10,004 nt of DNA from an uncultured Clostridium sp. (GTDB lineage Bacteria; Bacillota; Clostridia; Clostridiales; Clostridiaceae), in NCBI RefSeq assembly GCF_934754925.1, contig NZ_CAKVJA010000064.1:1-10004 (forward strand), in the 5' to 3' direction. The notes beneath the pieces are model-generated. The model was not told the DNA's origin. It ran no database searches and was given only the letters and a program-made list of their open reading frames with translations. Position numbers and translations under genes: made by a program. This document shows, one piece after another, positions 5,438 to 10,004 of this stretch (the first letter of the stretch is position 1; each line of letters starts with the position of its first letter).

Positions 5438-6538
5438 ATGGAAAATAAAAAAATAGAATTAAAATATATTGTAGATAATATAACTGGATTAAATGAAAAA
5501 GCCATGGAGATGGCAAAAACAAGAGTTGATTCATTGGCAAAGCCTTTAGGGAGCTTAGGAAAATTAGAAGATATAGCAATAAAGTTTGCCGGGATTACAA
5601 GTAAGATAAAAAATTCTATAAATAAAAAGTGTATTATTATAATGTCATCAGATAATGGGGTAGTAGAGGAAGGTGTTGCTTCAGCACCTCAAAGTGTAAC
5701 ATTAGCACAAACAATTAATTTTTCAAGAGGATTAACAGGGGTAGCTGTACTTGCTAAGGAAAATAATTGTGATTTAAAGGTAGTAGATATTGGAGTAAAT
5801 ACAGATAAAAAAATCCCAGGAGCGATAGATAGAAAAATAAGAATGGGTACCTATAATATAGCGAAGGGACAAGCTATGAGCTATGATGAATGTGTAAAAG
5901 CAATGAATATAGGAATAGAAATGGCAAAGAATGCTTATGAAGAAGGATACGATATATTAGGTGTTGGTGAAATGGGAATAGGAAACACCACAACAAGTAG
6001 TTCAGTTCTTGTAGGTTTAACTGGTTGTGGCATTGAGGAGGCTGTTGGAAAAGGGGCAGGAATAACTAAAGAGGCATTTGAAAAGAAAAAGTGGGTAGTA
6101 TCGGAAGCAATTAGAGTTAATAAACCAAATAAGAATGATCCTGTTGATGTAGTTGCTAAGGTTGGTGGATTTGACATAGCAGGAATGATTGGAGTATTTT
6201 TAGGAGCTGCTTATTATAAAGTACCCATAGTTATAGATGGATTTATTTCAGCAGTTGCAGCATTAGCAGCAGTAAGAATAAATCCATTAGTAAGGGAATA
6301 TTTAATACCTTCACATTGTTCTAAAGAGATTGGTTATAATATTGCAATGAGAGAATTAAATTTAGAGCCTATGATTAATTTAGATATGAGATTAGGGGAA
6401 GGTAGTGGGTGCCCAATAGCTTTTTCTATAGTTGAATTTAGTTTAGCTATGATGAACAATATGGCTACTTTTGATGAAGCAGAAATAAATGATGATTATT
6501 TAGAAGAAGTTAGGGGAGAAGAAAACTATATAGTTTAG
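5438..6538 (+). CDS. cobT: Nicotinate-nucleotide--dimethylbenzimidazole phosphoribosyltransferase
   Basis: CobT transfers phosphoribose from nicotinate mononucleotide to the lower-ligand base, giving alpha-ribazole phosphate for the cobalamin nucleotide loop. The 366 residues match the family's usual length. Family blocks in order are AKPLGSLGKLEDIA (34-47), SDNGVVEEGVASAPQSVT (71-88), GVGEMGIGNTTTSSS (175-189), KVGGFDIAGM (241-250), PIVIDGFISAVAALAA (263-278), PSHCSKEIG (291-299) and RLGEGSGCPIA (318-328). E321 in GEGSG matches the catalytic glutamate of the Salmonella enzyme. DNG replaces the DHG seen in that enzyme. The base it uses cannot be told; no dimethylbenzimidazole synthesis gene is in view. 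The ATG follows GGGGTG at 5427-5432. It is the first gene of the operon; cobU starts 8 bp after its stop. Confidence 0.95.
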   Translation: MENKKIELKYIVDNITGLNEKAMEMAKTRVDSLAKPLGSLGKLEDIAIKFAGITSKIKNSINKKCIIIMSSDNGVVEEGVASAPQSVTLAQTINFSRGLTGVAVLAKENNCDLKVVDIGVNTDKKIPGAIDRKIRMGTYNIAKGQAMSYDECVKAMNIGIEMAKNAYEEGYDILGVGEMGIGNTTTSSSVLVGLTGCGIEEAVGKGAGITKEAFEKKKWVVSEAIRVNKPNKNDPVDVVAKVGGFDIAGMIGVFLGAAYYKVPIVIDGFISAVAALAAVRINPLVREYLIPSHCSKEIGYNIAMRELNLEPMINLDMRLGEGSGCPIAFSIVEFSLAMMNNMATFDEAEINDDYLEEVRGEENYIV

Positions 6539-6546
6539 GAGTTAAT

Positions 6547-7143
6547 ATGATTGCTTTAGTAGTTGGTGGAGCTAAAAGTGGAAAATCAATGTTTGCGCAG
6601 GATTTAGCTAAATCATTAAATGAATCTTCTAAAATACATTTAGAAGGGGATTTAGAGGTAGATTTACATGAAAATACCCAAATAAAAAGGGGAAAATTAT
6701 ATTATGTGGCAACAATGAATCCATATGATTTAGAAGATTTAAAAAGAATAGAAAATCATTTAAAAGAAAGAGAAGGGTATGGGTTTAATACAATAGAAGA
6801 AACAAAAAATATGAGTAGAGTTTCTGAAGGTATACAAAAAAATGATACTGTTTTAATAGATAGCGTAACATCCCTTGTTACAAATTATATGTTTCAAGGA
6901 AATGAGTTTTTTAAAGAAGTTAGTGAGGAAATATTATCAGGAGTATTAGAAATTATAAATGCAGCAGGTAATGTAGTTATAGTATCAGATTATTTATTTA
7001 GTGATAGTATTCAATATGATTGTTATACAGAAAGTTTTAGAAAAGAAATAGGAATTATAAATAGAAAGTTAGCAGCATTAGCAGATACTGTAATTGAATG
7101 TGCTTATGGAAATATAATTTATCATAAAAATAAAACCATATAA
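6547..7143 (+). CDS. cobU: Adenosylcobinamide kinase / adenosylcobinamide-phosphate guanylyltransferase
   Basis: CobU phosphorylates adenosylcobinamide and transfers GMP to it, making AdoCbi-GDP for CobS. The protein has 198 residues, slightly longer than usual. The P-loop GGAKSGKS is at 7-14, YYVATMNPYD at 52-61, RIENHLKERE at 67-76 and the LIDSVTSLVTN block at 103-113. H71 aligns with His46 of Salmonella CobU, the residue that carries GMP. Two features are odd. About 25 residues are inserted after the P-loop helix (roughly 25-50). The usual VSNEVG..IVP motif is replaced by VSDYLFSDSIQYD (146-158), although the following NRKLAALADTVIE helix is conserved. The start ATG at 6547 has AGGAG at 6537-6541 overlapping the cobT stop, suggesting translational coupling. 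The stop codon enters the palindrome before cobS. Confidence 0.88.
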   Translation: MIALVVGGAKSGKSMFAQDLAKSLNESSKIHLEGDLEVDLHENTQIKRGKLYYVATMNPYDLEDLKRIENHLKEREGYGFNTIEETKNMSRVSEGIQKNDTVLIDSVTSLVTNYMFQGNEFFKEVSEEILSGVLEIINAAGNVVIVSDYLFSDSIQYDCYTESFRKEIGIINRKLAALADTVIECAYGNIIYHKNKTI

Positions 7144-7200
7144 TGGGAGCACCTCCGGGGCCAATCCAAATTTTGGATTGACCCCGGAGGTACACCCATT
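7142..7200 (+). repeat. GC-rich 59-nt palindrome between cobU and cobS
   Basis: AATGGG (7142-7147) pairs with CCCATT (7195-7200), G7149 with C7193, ACCTCCGGGG (7151-7160) with CCCCGGAGGT (7182-7191), and CAATCCA (7162-7168) with TGGATTG (7174-7180), leaving a 5-nt loop. This gives 24 pairs and three symmetric 1x1 mismatches. It is far richer in G and C than its neighbourhood. No U-tract follows on the plus strand, so it is not an ordinary terminator; on the minus strand T-rich sequence follows. It could stabilise or process the mRNA, control cobS translation, or be a copy of a palindromic repeat element. Confidence 0.85.
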
Positions 7201-7217
7201 TATTGTAAGGAGGAAAA

Positions 7218-8003
7218 ATGAAGAAATATTTTAAGGGATTTTTAATGGCAATAAGTATGTTTACTGTCATTCCACTACCGAGATATGAATGGGATGATGA
7301 GGGTGGAAAAAATATAATGAAGTTTTATCCTGCAATAGGATTAATTGTAGGGATTATTTGGTATGGAGTTTTTAGATTACTTAATTTATTAGGGGCAAGT
7401 ATAATGGTAACAACTGCAATTACTTTAATAACACCATTTATATTAACTGGTATGCTTCACTTAGATGGATATATGGATGTTTGTGATGCACTATTATCTA
7501 GAAGGGATAAAGAAGAGAAGTTAAGAATATTAAAGGATCCTCATACGGGAGCTTTTGCAGTTATATCCGTAGTAATGTTATTTGTAGTAAATTTTTCTGC
7601 ACTTTATACTGTAATAAACAATAGTATAAATAATAATAGTAGTATTAATATTAAAATAAGTGCTATTGGATTAATTTTAATACCTATTATTTCAAGAAGT
7701 TTAATGGGATATTTATTATTATCAAAGGAGTCTATGAAAGGAAGTTCATTAGGAGCATTTTTTAAACAAGGAACAGGGAAAGTAGATAAGTTGATATTAT
7801 TAACATGTTTAATAATATCAAGTATAGTTGCAATAGTTATTTTAGGGATATATGGATTGATAATGAGTTTAGCAATGATTTTAATAAGTACTTTTTTAGT
7901 TAATAATGCAACTAAAGAGTTTGATGGAATGTCAGGTGATAGTGCTGGATATGGACTTGTTATTGCAGAAACCATTGGACTTTTAATTTTAAGTTTTATA
8001 TAA
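7218..8003 (+). CDS. cobS: Adenosylcobinamide-GDP ribazoletransferase (cobalamin synthase)
   Basis: CobS is a membrane enzyme joining AdoCbi-GDP to alpha-ribazole(-phosphate), the penultimate or last step of cobalamin synthesis. The 261 residues are of normal length with about six hydrophobic segments. Signatures are FTVIPLPRYEW (15-25), FYPAIGLIVG (36-45), TGMLHLDGYMDVCDALLSRR (77-96), with the acidic cluster D83, D87, D90, then ILKDPHTGAF (104-113), ISRSLMGY (158-165) and the C-terminal DGMSGDSAGYG (236-246). An Asn/Ser-rich stretch at 134-143 probably forms a loop between membrane segments. The ATG has a near-perfect AAGGAGG at 7207-7213. The gene follows cobU after 74 bp that hold a large palindrome and precedes a short cobU-like gene by 63 bp. 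Confidence 0.94.
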   Translation: MKKYFKGFLMAISMFTVIPLPRYEWDDEGGKNIMKFYPAIGLIVGIIWYGVFRLLNLLGASIMVTTAITLITPFILTGMLHLDGYMDVCDALLSRRDKEEKLRILKDPHTGAFAVISVVMLFVVNFSALYTVINNSINNNSSINIKISAIGLILIPIISRSLMGYLLLSKESMKGSSLGAFFKQGTGKVDKLILLTCLIISSIVAIVILGIYGLIMSLAMILISTFLVNNATKEFDGMSGDSAGYGLVIAETIGLLILSFI

Positions 8004-8066
8004 CTATTAAGGTCATATAAATTCAGGAAGTATAAATATCATAAGTTTAGTTTTAAGGAGAAAATT

Positions 8067-8444
8067 ATGGTTTTAGTTTTTGGTGGAGCATATAATGGAA
8101 AACTAGAGTTTGTTAAAGATAAGTTTAATATTAATAAAGATGATATATTTTACTGTGGTGAAGATGAAATAGATTTTTCAAAAAAAGTTATCTGTGGACT
8201 TCATAAATTTACATATAACAATATATTAAAAGATACAAATTCACTTGAGTATATAAAGAAAAATATAAATCTATTTAAAGATAAAATAATAATTTCAGAT
8301 GAGATTTCAAGTGGAATAGTTCCATTAAAAAAAGAAGATAGAATTTGGAGAGAAGAAACAGGAAGATGTCTTCAATATTTATCAAAAGAATCCTCCTATG
8401 TATATAGAATATTTTGTGGTATACCAACAATAATTAAAGAGTGA
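8067..8444 (+). CDS. Short CobU-like protein (shortened adenosylcobinamide kinase homologue)
   Basis: A 125-residue relative of CobU, clearly shorter than the usual 180-190. The N-terminus VLVFGGAYNGKLEF (2-15) is a degenerate P-loop: the Ser/Thr after GK is Leu13. The middle lacks the YIAT block and the His region that carries GMP. The C-terminal half is typical CobU: ISDEISSGIVPLKKEDRIWR (76-95), then ETGRCLQYLS (97-106) and the terminal CGIPTIIK (117-124). The frame is intact with good spacing (AAGGAG at 8055-8060, 6 nt before ATG), so it looks like a retained gene and not a decayed copy. Full CobU activity is unlikely. It may assist the other CobU, which lacks the motif this one keeps, or have a separate role. 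It is the last gene before a strong terminator. Confidence 0.78.
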   Translation: MVLVFGGAYNGKLEFVKDKFNINKDDIFYCGEDEIDFSKKVICGLHKFTYNNILKDTNSLEYIKKNINLFKDKIIISDEISSGIVPLKKEDRIWREETGRCLQYLSKESSYVYRIFCGIPTIIKE

Positions 8445-8468
8445 TTATAAATTTATAGAACTAAGTTT

Positions 8469-8503
8469 AATCAACAATATTATTTGTTGGTTTTTCTTTT
8501 TTT
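8469..8503 (+). terminator. Rho-independent terminator inside the cobalamin cluster
   Basis: AATCAACAA (8469-8477) pairs with TTGTTGGTT (8484-8492), with one G-T pair and a 6-nt loop, and a long T-tract TTTTTCTTTTTTT runs over 8491-8503. It ends the cobT-cobU-cobS-short cobU unit and separates it from cobC. Confidence 0.87.
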
Positions 8504-8511
8504 AGAGTTGG

Positions 8512-8540
8512 TTGTAGAAAAAACTTAAAAGTGATATTCT
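8512..8540 (+). promoter_or_regulatory. Promoter of the cobC-cbiB unit
   Basis: TTGTAG at 8512-8517 and TATTCT at 8535-8540 are 17 bp apart, with TG at 8532-8533 giving an extended -10. Transcription would start near 8547, leaving a leader under 30 nt, again with no space for a riboswitch. The strong terminator just upstream makes a promoter here expected. Confidence 0.55.
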
Positions 8541-8573
8541 CGTAAGAGATAAATATAAGGAGAAAATAAGATT

Positions 8574-9176
8574 ATGGAAAAATTAGTGCTATATTTAATA
8601 AGGCATGGAAAAACAGAAGCAAATGAAAAACATCTTTACTGTGGAAAAAGTAATATAGGTTTAAGTGAAAATGGAATAATAGAGTTAAATGATATTAAAA
8701 ATAAAATAAAGTATCCAGAAAGTAATAATTTTTTTACTAGTGGAGCAAAAAGAGCAAATGAAACATTAGAAATTTTATATCCTAAAAAGAGTTATTGTAA
8801 AATTAATGAATTCTGGGAATATGACTTTGGTGATTTTGAAATGAAAAGCTATGAAATGTTAAAAGAAAATAAAGAATATATTAATTGGATTACTGATAAA
8901 GATGGACAAGTATCATGCCCTAATGGAGAAAGTAAAATTCAATATAGGGAAAGAATAAAAGAAGCATTTAATAACCTTGTAGAAAAGTGTTATAAAGAAA
9001 GTATAAGTACAGCAGTTTTAATTTCTCATGGAGGAACAATAGGTACTATATTAGAAGTTTTTTATGATAGTAGTAAGAGTTTTTATGAATACCAACCAGC
9101 ATGTGGAAGAGGATATGCTTTAACTATAGAGAAAAGTGATAATAAATCTAAAATTATAAATATAGATAATATTTAA
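8574..9176 (+). CDS. cobC: Alpha-ribazole phosphatase, histidine phosphatase family
   Basis: CobC removes the 5'-phosphate from alpha-ribazole phosphate or from adenosylcobalamin phosphate at the end of nucleotide-loop assembly. The 200 residues form one histidine-phosphatase domain. The phosphate-accepting H11 is in LIRHGKTEAN (8-17), followed by YCGKSNIGLSENG (22-34), the SGAKRANETLEI block (56-67), an acidic residue E82 in WEYDFGDFE, PNGES (116-120) and the second catalytic H152 in LISHGGTIG. Sequence alone does not separate CobC from other small phosphoglycerate-mutase-like phosphatases, but the position between cobS and cbiB makes CobC by far the likeliest. AAGGAG at 8557-8562 lies 11 nt before the ATG, slightly far. 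cbiB begins 19 bp after its stop. Confidence 0.88.
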   Translation: MEKLVLYLIRHGKTEANEKHLYCGKSNIGLSENGIIELNDIKNKIKYPESNNFFTSGAKRANETLEILYPKKSYCKINEFWEYDFGDFEMKSYEMLKENKEYINWITDKDGQVSCPNGESKIQYRERIKEAFNNLVEKCYKESISTAVLISHGGTIGTILEVFYDSSKSFYEYQPACGRGYALTIEKSDNKSKIINIDNI

Positions 9177-9195
9177 TTAAAGAAAGGTTAGAACA

Positions 9196-10004
9196 ATGAT
9201 AGAAATAATATTAGGTTTTTTATTGGATTTAATAATTGGAGATCCACAGAACCCAATTCATCCGATTAGAATAATAGGTTCCTTGTGTAAGAGAATAGAA
9301 AAGTTCTTTAGGAAAGTATTGAAAAAATCATTAAGAATAGCAGGATTATTAACTTGGATAACAGTAGTAGTAATTGTATTTTTATTTAATTATTTTTTAT
9401 TAAAAGGTGCTTATGCTATTAATAATGTTTTAGGAATAATATTATCAGCTATAATGATTTATTTTTGTATATCAACAAAGGCCCTTAAAGTTGAAGGGTT
9501 AAAGGTTGTTAAATATATAATACAAGATGATATTCAAGGTGCAAGAAAGCAATTATCATATATAGTTGGAAGAGATACTCAAAACTTAGATAAAGAGGCT
9601 ATATTAAAAGCTGTTGTAGAAACAGTAGCTGAAAATATGTCTGATGGAGTTATTGCTCCACTTTTTTATGTTGGAATTGGGGGAGCTCCATTAGCTTTCT
9701 TATATAAAGCTGTAAATACAATGGATTCAATGTTTGGATATAAAAATGATAAATATATTGAATTTGGATATTTTCCAGCGAAGTTAGATGATGTATTTAA
9801 TTACATTCCGGCAAGATTAAGTGGATATTTTATAGTTATAGTGTCTTTTGTTTTAGGTTTAGATTACAAAAATAGTTTTAAAATTTATAAAAGAGATAAA
9901 AATAATCATAGTAGCCCTAATAGTGCTCATCCGGAAGCAGCTGTAGCAGGAGCATTAAATGTTCAATTAGGTGGTGCAAACTATTATTTTGGAAAGCTTG
10001 TAGA
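9196..10004 (+). CDS. cbiB: Adenosylcobinamide-phosphate synthase (partial at right edge)
   Basis: CbiB, called CobD in aerobic-pathway naming, is a membrane protein that attaches aminopropanol phosphate (or aminopropanol) to adenosylcobyric acid. The first 269 codons are present with no stop; the family is usually about 310-320 residues, so some 50 are missing. Signatures are LDLIIGDPQNPIHPIRIIG (10-28), VGRDTQNLDKEAI (124-136), VVETVAENMSDGVIAPLFY (140-158), KAVNTMDSMFGYKND (171-185), FPAKLDDVFNYIPARL (193-208) and NSAHPEAAVAGALNVQLGG (242-260). Hydrophobic segments lie near 1-14, 49-69, 77-92 and 209-221. The ATG follows AAAGG (9183-9187). It is probably co-transcribed with cobC. Its aminopropanol-phosphate substrate would come from CobD, a threonine-phosphate decarboxylase, not seen in this window. 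Confidence 0.94.
   Translation, partial: MIEIILGFLLDLIIGDPQNPIHPIRIIGSLCKRIEKFFRKVLKKSLRIAGLLTWITVVVIVFLFNYFLLKGAYAINNVLGIILSAIMIYFCISTKALKVEGLKVVKYIIQDDIQGARKQLSYIVGRDTQNLDKEAILKAVVETVAENMSDGVIAPLFYVGIGGAPLAFLYKAVNTMDSMFGYKNDKYIEFGYFPAKLDDVFNYIPARLSGYFIVIVSFVLGLDYKNSFKIYKRDKNNHSSPNSAHPEAAVAGALNVQLGGANYYFGKLV

Noticed and set aside
5935..6177. Open frame of 80 codons on the minus strand
   Set aside because: Entirely antisense to conserved cobT codons; no motif or ribosome site supports it.
7142..7200. The palindrome as an ordinary rho-independent terminator of cobU
   Set aside because: The plus-strand sequence after the stem is TATTGTAAGGAGG, with no U-tract, and it is at once the cobS ribosome site.
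7055..7270. Minus-strand open frame crossing the cobU-cobS palindrome
   Set aside because: It reads through the hairpin and the ends of two conserved genes; the peptide has no family features.
7619..7658. AAT/AGT-rich stretch in cobS as a simple repeat of interest
   Set aside because: It is irregular, in frame, and encodes a plausible Asn/Ser loop between membrane segments; AT-rich genomes often show this.
7604..7975. Minus-strand open frame of 123 codons
   Set aside because: Antisense to cobS; the long Ile/Leu run is the complement of the Asn/Ser-rich AT repeat in cobS.
8067..8444. The short cobU-like gene as a pseudogene
   Set aside because: The frame is intact, the ribosome site is good and the C-terminal motifs are better kept than in the longer CobU, so a functional short protein is more likely.

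Overview
The window looks like chromosomal DNA from a low-GC Firmicute, most likely Clostridium sensu stricto. It is very AT-rich, codons end mostly in A or T, Shine-Dalgarno sites are strong (AGGAG, AAGGAGG), some starts are GTG or TTG, and the gene families are typical of clostridia. I see no phage, IS, CRISPR, tRNA or rRNA gene.

Left part (1-4463, plus strand): the 3' end of a D-Ala-D-Ala ligase gene (ddl), then 12 bp later a MocR/GabR-type regulator (winged helix fused to a PLP aminotransferase-like domain). A MATE-family efflux gene with its own promoter and a strong terminator follows. Two small genes of unknown function come next, both probably starting at TTG: a Cys/Asn-rich protein with one hydrophobic segment, and a 118-residue conserved-looking protein. 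Each ends in its own hairpin terminator.

Middle (4471-5328, minus strand): a choline-kinase/aminoglycoside-phosphotransferase-fold kinase gene, divergent from the genes to its right across a 109-bp promoter region.

Right part (5438-10004, plus strand): a cluster for the last steps of cobalamin (B12) synthesis, the nucleotide-loop assembly pathway. The order is cobT, cobU, cobS, a short cobU-like gene, a terminator, a new promoter, cobC, then cbiB running off the edge. CbiB attaches the aminopropanol(-phosphate) arm to the corrin ring and CobU activates it with GMP. CobT makes alpha-ribazole phosphate from the lower ligand, CobS joins the two halves, and CobC removes the phosphate. The short CobU-like protein has no assigned role. 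No corrin-ring synthesis gene is in view, so the ring is either made elsewhere in the genome or salvaged.

The most unusual points are: a GC-rich 59-nt near-perfect palindrome between cobU and cobS whose left arm can also pair with the cobS ribosome binding site; two CobU-family proteins in one operon that keep complementary sets of motifs; the absence of any room for a cobalamin riboswitch before cobT; a kinase of unknown substrate facing cobT; and a MocR regulator directly behind ddl.
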